Positions 1 through 13,786 of a stretch of 64,000 nucleotides of DNA are shown here, piece by piece. The stretch's first letter is position 1, and each line of letters starts with the position of its first letter. A program made the translations under genes and the position numbers. This stretch comes from Lepeophtheirus salmonis (Eukaryota; Arthropoda; Copepoda; Siphonostomatoida; Caligidae). Under the pieces are notes generated by a model that worked only from the letters and a program-made list of their open reading frames with translations, ran no database searches and was not told the DNA's origin. Location: NCBI RefSeq assembly GCF_016086655.4, contig NC_052139.2:27966002-28030001 (forward strand), read 5' to 3'.

Positions 1-94
1 AATCCATCATATGAAATACAAAATTTGAAAGTGGCTTTACTTTTGGAACACAACAGCTTTATAGGGAGTGGAATTTGAGCTATTTGTCTATCTC

Positions 95-140
95 TCAAAG
101 CTGCTTGAAGCTGATCTAATAACACGTCATGACCCCAAAA
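95..140 (+). repeat. Repeat family H, short fragment
   Basis: AGCTGATCTAATAACACGTC followed by ATGACC matches the most conserved part of family H. The surrounding sequence diverges quickly, so only a fragment can be assigned. Confidence 0.4.
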
Positions 141-3100
141 ATCTTTTCCTCTAGAACATACTTTCAATCCTAGGAATGACATCATGCTCAGTCATTGTGC
201 AAAACTATGAGAAAGGATTAACATATCTAAATATGAACTTAAATTGTAATATATGCTCTTGAGAGAAACAATAGGAAAAAAGATGAACATAAAATGTACT
301 ATGTATTTTTTTATGCACAAATAAACATTCGTAATATTTGCGTTATCTGTATAATGTATCTCGAAAATAAGTCTAGAAAAAAAAAGGCAAAAAACACACA
401 ATAGTAATATAAATGAGTCCTCTGACATCATTCACTTTATAGATAGATATGAAACTACTGCTTGGATGACTCATGGATTGTAGAGTCTTTTAAGTATTTC
501 TTTTTTTATTCAAACGTTTTCTTTCTGGATTAAGGAATTTGAAATTTCATTCACAAATAGGAATATAAATATAGGGGGGACGGGGACTGTTTCAACATTT
601 CGTTAGCTTTGAAAATCACAAACGCCAGTGATAGTAGGAAAAAAATAAGGAAAATGAAGGAAAAATAATAAACATTGCTGCATTATTTTAAGGCTTATAC
701 ACACATAAATCTTGACAAAGTTTGACTTTATTAGGATGAATAATGAGGGCATTGTAGTCAAGTTAGCGACCATATATGAAAGGCTAAGAGTCTAACAACC
801 ATTTGGTTCCAATATACCCCCAAAAATATCATATTTATCAATTATTTTATGTACATAGGGGGGACTGGTAGAGTTTCATCAAAAACACTTGAGCCATGAT
901 GCCATTTGATTGTAGAAAAAATAAAGGAAAATAAAAAGAAAAGTTGAAAAAATGGCAGAATTCTATATATATAAAAAATCGACGGCCCGATATTTAACTT
1001 TTGTATTGTCATAAAAAAATTGGGAATCTAAAAATGTTAATTTTTAATTATTATAAGCTCTTCTACAAATTTAGTTATTTGACAAATTTGTCATTTGTAT
1101 ATATATATGTCAAAATTGTCAACCCCCCCCACTACCATCCTAGTAAAGGCCCTGATCCCTTTCCGAAAAAATCTCTGGCCGCCTTTGATCCATATTCAGA
1201 CACTTTTAGCTGAGGGGTAAAATATGAAAGCTTTTTCGTTTGAGAAATATATTCCGAATTGTTAAATATTGCCTTTAATGTCCATTTGTTTTACTTCATA
1301 GGCAGTGCCATGTTTAGAAGGGGCAATTGACTTAGGCCTTGCACTGGCTAGAATGCTGTGTTATCTCGAGCAGGAACCGGCAAGAAAGCTATTATTGACT
1401 TTATTATTGCGTTGCTGCTTATTTTTGACTGAATACCACAGTCTCATCCCGTTTCGTATCTGTCTGGTCCACTTCAATCATAACACTTATAAAGTTTGGT
1501 CCTTCCTGATTAAATCGGTTCTAGTACAGACCTCCGAATATTCTGGTCCAAAGCACTGATATGATCAATCCCCAAAACTGAACTAGACCGAATAGATAAC
1601 AAGGGTCACACTATACTGCTACTCAGTTCTTTAAAATAAGGGATACTACTTGACAAGAAATCCGTTTCCATTATAGGTATACATCGAACTCCAAAAGGAA
1701 TAAAAATATAATTTTTTTCTGTCGAATGGGTTACTATTTTTGTTGACTAATAAAAATAAATAATAACAAAAACTTTTCACACAATCAAGAAAACCACTCT
1801 CTGAAAACTGAAAATTGATTCAAGACAATTATTATTAATTTATTATTGAAAACTGATTTTTTCGATGTAGTAAAAAATATTGCACATATTTTAGAATTCC
1901 AAGGCTCCAAGTGAATGCCTTGGCAACTCTATTCCATGAGCCAACGGCGGCATAATAATCAAAGTTACCAGCTTCTCCGAGATCAAACCTCATTAGCTAC
2001 TTTAAAGAAAAGGTAAATGTGTAAAATTTTGGAGGATCGAAAAGAAAATAATTAATTAGCCTTTTCCTGTAATTCCTTTAGATTTGGTCTGAAGACCGAG
2101 GCCAGTACTTTAAAGGGAATATACAAAGAATTTCAGGGATCTATAGTAAGGCTTTGTAAGACTGAGACCAAGAAAAGAATAAGACAACTAGGGATTTAAG
2201 AGCAAAAAAAAAAAAGAAAATGATCTGCTCCTTTTATCGGAATATAAATTTTTGCTCTGGTGTTTATTTAGATAAAGTAAATACACTTTAATATAATTGA
2301 TTTGCTCCTTTTCTTGAGAATGAAATCATTTGATGAATTGAGATTCCAACCTCGCAAAATTGGTGTCAAGCCCAAATCTTATTTCAATAACTGTGCATCT
2401 TTTACATTCATGTTCCAAACTCATGTCGTTATTCATGCTTAAAAGGAATTCGGGGAAATGCCTCGAATTATCATTTGTAAATCCAATGCTTATTCATTTA
2501 TTATGTACCTACATACATCTCGTTATTACAGATATGTAGATTTCATCATACCCGTAGTAGGTCTGTATGCCCATTAGGAGCCCTACAACATGCATATGAA
2601 GGAGATTCGAAAGAGTTGAATGGATTTTTTCCCCCTTGTCTTTTTCTTCTTAAATAATTACGGAAAAGATATATAAAGATAGGGTTTCAAACAGTATGAA
2701 TACGCAAGGAATATTTCTACTTTTGTTAGTTAGAAGAGGTAAATGGTTTAAAACAGTACATCCTAAGTAAGTACGTTCCTATGAGGAAGCAAATGAGCAT
2801 GAACTTGTGTTGGGTTTGTTTTTTGAAAAAAATAACAGCTTTATGGAGACCAAAAGGAAGGTTTATTATGTTTTTCGACGGGAAGTGAGTTTTACAGAGT
2901 GAAATGTGTCCTATTTGTGGTTGTCGTCAGCAATATCCTTACTTTCCTGAAAAAAAAATTTCATCTTATCCGACCAGTCAAACATATTAATGGCAAAGGA
3001 ACTATTGGAGTTTATCACTGAAGATGATGGATCCGAGTATAACGACCACATAGGCTTAATTATCGAACAACACTGAACACACTTACACCCAATAAAGGAA

Positions 3101-4476
3101 CAAATAAATTTGTCAAGACTTCAGGCTATAGCTTTTTTGTGGCAACACATATCTGTGAGTCAAGAGTAATAATTTTGCCTTCGTTCAATTATTTAAAGAA
3201 ACTTTCAAAGGCCGTCAATGTTAATTGAAGAATTGACGTTTTGAGTAGTGAATACCTTCAATGAAGAATTTCAACGTTGTTTTTTTTTTCTTTTGAGTTG
3301 ACTTGGTTTAGTGATTCATGTGATCAAGGCCATTTTTTGAGCTCAAATTTTAAAAATATATGAATCCGTTTTTTCAATATGCTTGTCAAAAACTTTGTGT
3401 CGGATTCCGATAGTAAAATTCACTCAAACAAACTAAAAAAATCAAAACTATCTAAGTTGTACTGTGTTTCATTAAATCGAACGAAAAACAAAAATGAAAT
3501 AATGGGCATATTCTTTAATGTGTCCCTTGTTCTCAATTTTCTTCCTTTAGTATGTTTAATTAAGAGAAGGATTTTTTTTTTTTGCAGATTCTTAACCCTT
3601 CCTGAGTGAACTGGGATTTTCTACACCCCAGTTTGATAAAATAGTTATACATTTGTCTAAAATAGATTTTAATACTAGAAATAGCATTAGTATGCAACTG
3701 AAATATCTTTAAGAATAAATGCAACTTATATTTTCCTGGAACTATTCGCAATTTTTGTAATTTGAATCAAGAATTGGTGAATTTGAGTACATAATTGGTT
3801 CATTTCAAGTTTTTTTTTCCAGTGTTTATTTATTTTTTGTAATTTAAGGTATACGCGTAGTAGTTATAAATGAAATTATATCTTATTGATGCCCAAATCT
3901 AATGGTGTTGTGATTAATTAGTGTAATTTTATATTTTGTCAAATGTGCAAACCAAATTTCCGTACTATTTGGGTTAACATTTAATCCAAGTTCATTAACT
4001 ACATCAAAAAAAGGATGTTCACTAATGGAGGGTTAAAACGACCGTCTATGACATTTTAACCCACCTAAATGAGGTGGATGACGTCACCAAGAGGCTCCAA
4101 AAGATATCAAATGACAAAAAAGGACCATAACATTCCTGACCGCCAAAAAAGTTCAATTGAGGGTAATGACGTATCCGGGAATATATAAGTATCTTAAATC
4201 CTCAATAACAGTTGAGGAAGCCATGTTTGAAAGTCTGTTGGTCTTTCAGGACTCATTTTTGGGAATGTGCTTAACATTTTAGAACTGATGGATTTAAAAA
4301 ATACAATGTAGCAACATACGTTTGTAGCTAAATCTCAGGATGGTTAGATAGCTAGGCCGAAGTAGGTGTTTATTCAAAAATTTAATGTTACATATTTTTT
4401 TTTTCATAATTGGACAGAGCTTTTTAACAAAAAAATTTACTGGGACATCTTTTGAACACTTTCTACGTGATATTAG
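136..4476. other. No gene seen
   Basis: AT-rich DNA without a supported gene. A GC-richer patch at 1300-1560 holds an 84-codon ORF with no recognisable domain. A TATATAAG word at about 4183, 100 bp after a TGACGTCA (4079-4086), could be a core promoter but has no partner gene that I can prove. Two loosely similar A+G-rich blocks sit at 570-660 and 850-950. Confidence 0.5.
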
Positions 4477-4743
4477 CAACTAGCTTTAATAACAAGTCCA
4501 AGTAACGAAGGAAAATGCGGTTTTTGTCCTTGTGGGAACTGCATGGAGCACGCTTCATACCCCACCACCTTGCAGCCATTTCACAACGTATTAAACCGTC
4601 ATGAAGTGTCTCCTACGACGCGGAGAATATCCTTTGCGCTGTTTCCGGACAAAACAAAGCGTAGATCACTTTGCGTGGCAGCTCCTGGACCTTCATTGGG
4701 AAGACTGAGGAGAAAAAGAGTTCACACAAAATTTAATATATAA
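4477..4743 (+). other. Exon-like ORF, Cys- and Arg-rich, unrecognised
   Basis: Open from after a TAG at 4474-4476 to TAA at 4741-4743 (88 codons; first ATG at 4543). It is richer in G+C than its surroundings. The start has KCGFCPCGNCMEHA, the end is basic (PSLGRLRRKRVHTKFNI), and RRISFA fits the loose RVxF docking pattern of protein phosphatase 1. It could be the last exon of a gene to the left or a chance ORF. I do not recognise the family. Confidence 0.25.
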
Positions 4744-5999
4744 GGCTTATGCGTCCTTATTATTTATTTTTCTTTGAAATTGATTTTCCTTTTGAATTTT
4801 TTAAATCAAAATCTGTCATATTTAATGGAATAAATAAATTAAATGGTTATTTTCAAAATGTCAACTGCCCTCAGGCATAATTACTGGGCACCATGCACAA
4901 AATACTTTCTCTTGCAAACATGGACCAAACAGAACAGCTGTTGTACTCTTCTCAACGTCATAATGTTTTATATATTATCTGCCTAACTAAGGCAAAGAGG
5001 CAAGTAGAAATCTTTGGCTTTGATTTATGAAGATACTATGCTGTAAAACACTTCCTACCTCATCTCGATATTGATTGTAATCGAAGGTTTGTCTGTATAG
5101 AAGTATTAATAGTCATTATTGTCTTTATTTTTATAAATACTCTATTAGTCTGAACCTGGACAAACCCTTTGCAGTATTATTGCACTTCATAAATTATGCT
5201 CTAAATATTTTTTAAATGTTTTTTTTTGCATTTTGATATTAGTTAAGATGTGAAAACGAGAGAATAAAAACAAGATTTTCTATCTCTCTTTTACAAAGTT
5301 GACTCGACTGAATGGGTAAATATGATTCAAGTTAAATTTAGTGTTTTTATTCACACAGCAAATATGTTTAACTTAATAGTCTGACCAATTAGCTCATAAG
5401 GATCTCAAAATGGATAACCTAATGGGGAGGGATTTCCAATTTAATAGGAATTTCATCATTGCTCATGAAGTGCTTTGAAATTTATTTTTTGAACAAATTT
5501 GACAGAGGAAGGTTGCATTTGCCAATCTTGAGCTATTGTTGATGAATAGGTGAGCCTTTGCTTCGGCAGAAAGAAGCATGGGTATCCGCATGATTATATA
5601 TGATATATACTTTTTTGGGGGAGAGGGGATTGGGTTTTCAATTTTTTGTTTTAAAAATAATATGAAAAATTAAGTTTTTTGGAAAAATTCGGTCAAAAAT
5701 TAAATTTTTAGGAAAAACAATTCATAAATTAAATTTCATGTAATACATTTTTGGGAAAATGTTGTCGATAATCCACAGTTATTCACAAAAAAATTAAAAT
5801 TTTTGAAAATAATTCCAAATATGAAATTTTAGGAAAAGAAATCCATAGCTGTTTATACAAAATTTCAAATGTGAAATGCAAAATTTTTTGAAAAAAAAAA
5901 AAATATAGTATAAAGTTTTCTAATGATAAGGAAAATTCCTTAATTTGGTGGTGGTGCTACAGCCACTACCCTCCCCCCTACCCCTGCGTACTCCTCTGA

Positions 6000-6212
6000 G
6001 AAGAAAAACAGTGCGAAGCTGCTATCATTGGGGATGATACCGAAGACCATGGTGGAGGCCGTGGAGGCGGTGGAGGCATGTACTTAATCCTCTACTTCCA
6101 AACGACTTTTGCCTTGCTCTTGGCGATCCCCTTATCGTTCCTCCTGTTACTGTTAGTGTCTACGGTGAAAAATATAGTATTTTTAAATTTGACAAAAAGA
6201 AAGGTGATTTGA
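6000..6212 (+). other. Exon-like ORF with Gly-rich stretch and one membrane helix
   Basis: Open after a TGA at 5997-5999 to TGA at 6210-6212. It reads an acidic part (DDTEDH), a Gly-rich part (GGGRGGGGG), Met at 6078, then about 28 hydrophobic residues (LILYFQTTFALLLAIPLSFL...) and a basic tail. This pattern would suit the end of a membrane protein. No splice signal is convincing, and it could be chance in a GC-richer patch. Confidence 0.22.
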
Positions 6213-6377
6213 GATGAGGTTAAGCAACGAGCAAAAATACTCATCAAATAATTTTTTTTTTTTTTCAAATATTTTATTCTTTTTTTTATTCCTGAGGAAA
6301 GAATTTCTAAGTGTTGAGTGAGTAGTGTATGTGCCCATCACCACCCAGGGACATGGCTATCTTTTTTATTTTATATA

Positions 6378-7556
6378 CAGGGTAGGGTGGCAAAACCTGG
6401 ACTTTAGTGATGGATTTAGAAATACATCAATAATTTGATATATTAAAAAATAAAACAAAAATAAATAAATAATGTTTACAAAACATAAAGAAAAAGTTTT
6501 TGTAAAACTTTTTCTACTCAATATGGGCATCATCTTCATTATCAATCACAGTCTTTAGACGTCGCCTGAAGGTCATGCAGGAGTTGATGACAAACTACTC
6601 TTCTCACTAATTGTGGCTTGCAGCCACTATGGAGTATTCATTGATTCTACATTTGGGTGTGGTATATAAGAAGGGACCATATATCTTTGAACCAGAATCG
6701 AGCCATGTTATCTGCGCAGAATTTTTGGCACTTGGCAGACGTTTGAGAGGGATCGTCGCCCTGAGTCCCCTTATAATTACCATCCGGATAGCTGGTCTTC
6801 AGCCATGGCAAGATGGTGTACCTAAGCACCTTATAGTAGGACTCCTGTAGGCTGATTTCCTGCTAATCCTTGAAAAAGAACGGAGGTATCTTCTTTCTAT
6901 CAAAGGCTAATATGCAGACGATCATTCTTTGGCCTGGATATTTGGTGTGATCAATCCTTTGCACCTGTTCTTTTGTTTTCACAAGCCAGCAGTCGTTCAG
7001 GAGGCTGTGGAATTAATCAACTGTGAAAATCTTCATATACACAAAAATTTTCACAATTGACCCGTTTACCTTGATCCATATGAGGAGTTTCTGTCACCTC
7101 TCGAGCCTCCTGGCTTTCACAACCTCTGTGAGAAGGTGATGTGGGATCCTTGTAAAATAAACTAGTTTAAATCTGTGCTTTATAGCCCTCCTGATGGTCC
7201 TAGGAGCGAGGGGATTCATCGACTTAGTTAGATCCTCATTTATAATCTTCTCCAAACTTAACAAGAACTTTGTTTCCCTCTTTAAATTATGCCCTCCACT
7301 TCCTGACATCCTACAGAGGTCTTCTACATTGTTTCTTTTTTTTCATCTTGGTCAACTTAAAAACCAGGCTCCTAGAAAACTTAACAATGTCCGTAATATT
7401 CATCACATCAACTCCAGCATATAGGACAGCTGAGATGCAAACTTTTTAGCTCACGATGTAAAAAGGACAGTGAAAACAGAATGTCAAAAAATAATCAATA
7501 AATCTTTCATAATAATGACAAAATTAACATTAATTAACGTCCTCTATCATGCCCTG
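6378..7556 (-). mobile_element. Mariner G, decayed, TA duplications
   Basis: Element of 1179 bp with a left end CAGGGTAGGGTGGC and a right end whose reverse complement is CAGGGCATGATAG. TA lies at 6376-6377 and 7557-7558. Minus-strand translation gives fragments in mariner order: LSLEKIINEDLTKSMNPLAP, the middle KTKEQVQRIDHTKYPGQRM, KVLRYTILPWLK, and GDDPSQTSAKCQKFCADNM around the second catalytic Asp. The first catalytic site (normally SDEK-type) reads VYMKIF, so that Asp is lost. Stops are frequent. Confidence 0.75.
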
Positions 7557-8999
7557 TATAAGGTATTTTAAGAATTGGGATCGTTTCAAGATTGCTTACT
7601 CTAAAAAGGGTCGTTATATTTGTAAAGCTGGGACCCACTCATCTAGAATGATTTTTCATCGAATAATCATCTATATACTCATGTTTGAGCTCCAAGTATA
7701 TTCCTATATACAGTGTTTTTATGTGACGTCAGCATTGATAATATCAGCCATTTTGAGAAACACCCCAGCACAGCTTTATAACAATGAAACCCTTTGCTTA
7801 AAATAAAATATTTAAGGGAATAGCAAACTATTGGATGTCTAAATAAGACCAACAATTTAAAGGACTTAAGCTAATATTACTCTGTAAAAAGTTTGAGAAC
7901 CACTGATATATATCAATGACTTTATTAACGAATACCTGACGTGCTCTACATACTTCTTATTGGTCATTTATATATATATATATCTTTTTTTTGGCCAAAC
8001 TGCTTCCAAAAAAATATAACTGGCAATTTTGTTATATGGTTTTTTTGTAAAAAAGTCAAATTTGTGCACTATTTCAAATTCATTAAAAGTAACATTTCCA
8101 TTAACATCCAAATTCCACAGTTGTTTAGAAAAAAAATTGATATAAATTTAAATTAAAAATTTTATAAAAAATTAAAATTCTATATTTTCCCATGTCCATC
8201 ATACTTATAATATGACTGAGTCGCAATGCTCTATTTCATTTACTTGTTAGCAAATTTATGAAGGAATATTCCTAGATAAGATTTAGCATTACAAAAGAGA
8301 ATCTATGAAATGTTGGTGGGTATAATAAATGTAACGACATGGTGTAGTCAAAGAGTACTTAAGAAGAAGTTAACACAGTCAAAGTTGACCCAAACATTCT
8401 AATTTTAGTTGTAATAAATAGGCAACTGTTAATTAATTCAAATATTTTCATGTCAGGCCCTCAGTCCTTACTGTACTTTTATATTTGAATATATTTTTAT
8501 TCATTGACCTCTTTAGTTTTTATAGAAGTGAAATATAATGTCAAACAGAATTTCGAGTGAAGGATGTAAAAATAACTATATTTTTCCTTGTTTTGGTCAA
8601 CTAACTTTCGGCTTCAAAAAAAAATCCCTTGCATTTGCTGAGTATTTTAAGTCTATATGTAAAATAACAGTGTTATAATTCGTAATTTAATAAATAACAA
8701 ATGTGAAAAGGACAAGGTTCGTGAAAATCGGGAATCACTCAACCTTGACCACAAAAAAAAAAAATATATATAAAAGAAAATATTAAAAGACATGATCCGC
8801 AAGGCACCTTCATAATTTTTTTTTTCTTTTATATTTTCGCCCCTATTAACAACGCCCAATTACATACCTATTTGACATGACTTAATTTAAGAGGTTTTAA
8901 CGTGTTACCCACTTATAGATTTATAAAAAAAAAAAACCGCCTCAAGAAACTAAAAATAAGCTTGATAAATATTATAGGAACTCCCCACCCTCCATAGAA
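7557..8999. other. No gene seen
   Basis: AT-rich sequence with TA microsatellite stretches near 7970, a TGACGTCA at 7724-7731 and several A or T runs. Short ORFs here lack domains. Confidence 0.5.
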
Positions 9000-9537
9000 T
9001 AGTTTCAATATTTTCAGAGTGAAAATATGGGCAAAATAACAACACCTAGTTGAGCTTACTACTCCAGAAATAATTTATGTAATCCATGATATGGTAATGA
9101 ATGACAGAAGAGTGAAGGTGTAGGATATTGCAATTGCTGAGAATATCTAGAGTTGAAACCCTATTTCCATTAATTTTTGAAACCACAACTGCTGAGGGAG
9201 GTCTGAGCTGGTACATTGTTGTGATTGACCAATCGTGGACGTTTTTCTTGCATCTTGGTTTTCAAACGGTCCAATAACGTTGATAAATATGAACCTGCAA
9301 TAGTTTTTTAACTTTTACAGATAGTCGATCAGGATTATTCCCTGTGAATAAAAAAAAAGTAGCCTTAATCTTTCTGGCAGATTCCTCATATTCAAACAAA
9401 CGCCAAACAGACAGAAATAGACTGATCTGAATGAACGTAGGTGTGTGTTCTTCCAAGAGATGCTACTAACTAAACATAACCTCGATACTCGCCAGTAGTC
9501 TCTTGGGCTTTGCAAGGACTTTTTAAACGATCCTCGT
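9000..9537. mobile_element. Rearranged fold-back mariner M1
   Basis: On the minus strand, 9537-9380 resembles a mariner 5' leader (GTTTAAAAAGTCC near its edge). It is followed at about 9360-9170 by a decayed transposase middle (IILIDYL, then RLVNHNNVPAQTS). At about 9160 the orientation flips: 9040-9150 reads on the plus strand as the transposase N-terminal region (TTPEIIYVIHDMVMNDRRV). Leader and middle are thus joined tail to tail with an inverted N-terminal segment. The same arrangement occurs in M2 (27585-28335) with the same junction. Confidence 0.65.
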
Positions 9538-10843
9538 ATATAGAAATGACAAGTTATTTTTGATGGTAGTTTGGCATTAGGAGGTAGACGTCAGATTTAA
9601 TATAAAGCTTGGTATAAAGGGTGGACGAGGTAAATCCGGAATAAATTAGACGGTGAATTATGTGACTTGTTATGTAGGTCGGGTTGTTTTTCAACTTTTC
9701 TACTAATTACGATTACCACTATGTCTGAAAAATTCTGATATGATAGGAAAATGACCAATGCAAAATTTAATTGTTCTTCGAGGTCATCTTTGAGGTTGCA
9801 CATCTCGATCAAATTAGGAAAAAAAAAGAAGATAATAACTCTTTACATAGTGAAAATAGATACTAAAAATACATTTTTAGCTGTTTTGCAAGAAATAATG
9901 TGGATAGAAACTTCTTTAACCTATAAGCCGTATTTAACAAGTTTTTATCTAAAATTCTTCTATGGAACAAAACGGAGAAAAAAGTAAAGGACGATTTGAT
10001 AATCCAAATTTGATAAATGAAAGATCCAAATTTTTCTTATTATTTTTACTTTTTGATTCGGAGGATCGATTTATTAAGAAACTTGATAATAGTTTTTATA
10101 AGTTAGTATCTAGGTTATAAGGAATACAAGGATAGACCATCATGTAATCAGGCTTGCTAGAATTTTTAATCTGATGTACTGTACCGACTGCTGGGAAAGA
10201 TAGGGAGATTTGTGACAAACCACACAAACTCTCATAGTCTATGGCGTCACTTTTTTCTGTCTATTCGCTCATGATGATGAAATGACTAAATAATTACTGG
10301 AGTTTGATTATGTATAGAAGACAGGGGAAAAATAATTTCAAACAATAATCAACAAACCTTTCCTTGGTGATGAGAAAATATACATTTATTCAAAGGTCAC
10401 AATTGGGCTCGTAACACTAAAGATCTGTGGGGCTCTTATCTACTAAATTTTTGAAGCAAAACTATAAAACAAAGTGATTGTGGGGCTTGTTCATGCTTCC
10501 TTTGGTATTTGTAATTAATAGTCATGACCTGTACCCTATTTCATGAATGAACAACAATCAAATACTGCCTAACATTAAAGTGATAGAAAATCCTGTATCC
10601 TTATCTCACCTGTCAACAATATTATAATATGTAAACAAATGATATATATATATATATTGCAAATATTATTCAATGGAATCTTTTATTTGCATTATAGTTT
10701 GTTCGCGTTAAACAAATAATCTAAGAAGTAAGAGAGGTCACTGAACTTGTTTGTAATCTATACTCGTAAATATTCATAACTATAAGGTGATAATTGTCGT
10801 CTAAGGAATTGTCCAGTCTACACACAAATAACATAGGTTAGTA

Positions 10844-11401
10844 ACATGATGCCGGTTAGTCAATGAATTATGAATACTTATTAATTCAATAATTAATGAA
10901 GGTTGAGTGAATTAATTCATATTTTGATGTATTAAGGCATTAACAATTAGTTACAAGAAGAAAAAAAAGAGCCCTATCGCCTACCTACAAGTTGAGAAAT
11001 GACACTTCAGCGTGATCCACGAATGTCCATTCGCACACTCCAAGCAGTAGGGAGTCTCAAGGACCACTGTCTACGCCAGCAGCAAGTCCGAAACATTGGA
11101 GAGGATGAAGGGCTCTGTCGAAAAGGCCAAACTGCACCTGGGGGAGTTAAAGAAAAGACATCAGGTCAATCCCTTTAAGTCCATAAGGCATCATGCAAGA
11201 TATCTCGGCGTAATCCAAATATCGAGGCCTTCAATCCACTGTCAGCCAGCACTGAGCTCCATGACATAAGACTACATTCAGCAGCATGGAAATCAAAACT
11301 CTATTTTGTATTAATTCTCTGGAAATTCTATTGTTAATTAATAAAGTATATCTTGTTTAAGTATTAACTTCAAACTGATCAGATCTTACCGGACACCTCG
11401 G
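10844..11401 (+). mobile_element. Mariner B1, internally deleted
   Basis: Short copy (558 bp) of family B. Imperfect terminal repeats (left ACATGATGCCGG, right mirror CCGAGGTGTCCGG) with flanking TA at 10842-10843 and 11402-11403. It retains the N-terminal transposase region and a piece of the C-terminus (AATCCAAATATCGAGGCC) but lacks the middle. Compare B2, B3 and B5. Confidence 0.75.
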
Positions 11402-12733
11402 TATACAGGGAGGGTGTACGATGGTGGCTTGTAATAATTATTTTATGTATCTTAATTAATCTGATCAGTGTTTGAGGTAATAAAATGAAGTCAAGTCTTG
11501 TGTATAGATTTTATTTTTGTTTAGAAGAAAAAATATTCAAAAATTGCACCACAAAAAGAGAAACGAATATGGTTGAGGCTATTCCTGACGTCCATATTCC
11601 TCTAAAGGAAGTTGCAGGATCTGTTGGAGTTAAAATTTGTACCTTGGAACTTATGTCATCGATAAATTTTGCTGACATGGACATCAAGTATATTTGGCAA
11701 AATATATTTTGTGTGAACCAAGGTTTTTAAGGAAGATTTATTGACAAGATTGAACAATAATCACAATATTTCCATTCAACAGTACTTCCTTGAGATGAAC
11801 GATTAAAAGATCAATGAATAGCATTAGAAAAACGCTCCGCTCCCGGTTAATTACAGGAAGCAAGAGGGTAAAATGAATGGACAGACGAAATAAGTTATTG
11901 GAATTAAATAAACATTTAAATGTTTTTGACTATTTTTGGTATGATGTCCTTGAGAAAAATGGACCTCCAACCACAACTCGCTTAATAAATACACATAAAA
12001 CGAGTAAAACTCAAATTGTGCTAGAAAACAAAATTGTCCAGACCGGTCAAGGTTTCCAATACTCTTTTATTGGATTTTGAAATCAATTAGTATTCTATGC
12101 CAAATGTTGCAATGTTTCATTTGAATAAATGAAACGGGAACTAAAACTTTTAGTTCGATTTAATATCCTTTGTTTTTAATTATAAGGACTCATTACGTAA
12201 CAAACGACAGCTAAAACAAAAATAAACATGTTTTGTTTCTATGACACGTCTCTATTCGTAAAAAAGTCGGAGCAAAAACAAAAGAGGTTCACGCTTATGC
12301 AATATCTTCTGCCTCGGTATCATTAACAAGGAGACAGCAGTGACCGTCGGCATTTCACTTTGAACTACCTACAACAACAAGATGCCCATTACAGTCCTAT
12401 ACAAGCAAGGAAAAACTTCAGACCTTACATCAACCCCTGAACTTTGCAATTAAAGGCATCTTGGAGAAGAATGACAACATGGTACACCATGAACATGGCC
12501 TTTATCGTCTCTATAGAGCTGCCAATCTGTATGCAGGTATGAGGAGGCTCTAATTACTTTTGAAAGAGGAGTTATTGAATGAAAAGTATATCTGACTAAA
12601 GCATTTAAACAAACGTCAAATTGGTTATGAGTTGTCTTTTCATGATTCCACAAAAAATTAAGTGTTTCCTAAATATGTAAAGCGTCTGCAAGCTGTTTAT
12701 TCCACCTCTTAAAAATTTAGTTGAAATATATTA
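11402..12733. other. Unassigned; possible decayed element
   Basis: Two short ORFs (11485-11730 and 11877-12080) on the same strand, and GC-richer sequence at 12300-12560, suggest an old coding element. I recognise no domain and see no ends. Confidence 0.35.
12114..12156. other. Two adjacent short perfect inverted repeats
   Basis: GTTTCATT/AATGAAAC (12114-12121, 12128-12135) and GAACTAAAA/TTTTAGTTC (12138-12146, 12148-12156) lie two bases apart. Confidence 0.7.
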
Positions 12734-13786
12734 GGTTGTTCCAAAATGATTGAAAAATCGTAGTCCTCGAGCAGATGTTTCAGCTTACGGAAGAGATATC
12801 AGTCACAGAGATTGACAAACTGGCTATAAGAACCCTGTTTGAGCGTTCCCCCTTTTTTCCACGCTAAGAACTGCCTTGCCTTACTTGCTAACTGGGGATG
12901 TGCGTTGTCCCACATGAGCAGAGGTTCCTTTCAGGTGAGTTTTGTTCTTCTTTAGGCTGGAAACCCGTTTTCCTGTCGTGAACAAGTATTCTATCATTTT
13001 CTCTTGGCTGGTAGTGGTTGCAGCCAGCAGGCTTGTATCAAAACTCGGTTGGATTTTCAGATACAAACCATCTGGATCATCAGCCTTCTTTTTCTCACTA
13101 TTGGAGAAGTGGCTGAGGTCTACTTTTCCCTAAGGGTTCATCCAGACATCCCTCCACTCGCTCACATTCGACAAAAAACAGGATTCGTGATGTACAAACA
13201 GCTAGGACGCCAAAAACTGCTTTCCGTCGTCCTGGAAGAGCTTAATTAGAGCCCTACATCACTTCACTCGCTCATCCTTGTTGGCCTGAGGGTAAGAATG
13301 GGGTACTCACACCCTGAGACCTCTTGATTGACAATTGGGGTTAGTTCTTTACCATGTCCTTGACTTGGGCGATGTTGTTGGGTGTCCTTGTCTCCCTGGG
13401 CCGTCCTGATGATTTACCATTCTCTAGCTTAAAATGACCATTGCAGATCTCACCAGCCTTTCGAAAGATGGTTGCACGAATAGGGCAGGCATCGGGGTAA
13501 ATGATAGTCGGGTCATTGTAGATCTCAGACGAATGAAGAAAAATGTGCGAATATGGTACGGAGGAATGAGTTATTTTGTCTTTGAATAATTATTGAATCA
13601 TTTTCCACCATAAATTTCATGAAAAAATCTATCCTGGTGGATTTTTGTAGGTAAATCTTATCCAATCCCTTCAAACGAATCTTTCTCAATCCTTTCTGAA
13701 CAGGCTAATATATTGATTCCTGAAAAAATTATTAAAGTTTAAATCTGTCATTGCTTGACCGACTATTTTTTCTAGTACATCCTGTA
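12734..13786 (-). mobile_element. Element J, decayed Tc1/mariner-like
   Basis: Left edge at about 12734 (GGTTGTTCCAAAATGATTG); right edge at about 13786, whose reverse complement begins TACAGGATGTACTAG. Minus-strand pieces in order: a helix-turn-helix-like region (ATIFRKAGEICNGHFKLENG), GRPRETRTPNNIAQVKDMVK, QANKDERVK, ALIKLFQDDGKQFLAS, then 13066-12881 (MYLKIQPSFDTSLLAATTTS) and a LMWDNAHPQLASKARQFLAW block resembling the second catalytic region of mariner transposases. Many stops. The two ends match each other only weakly. Confidence 0.5.
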
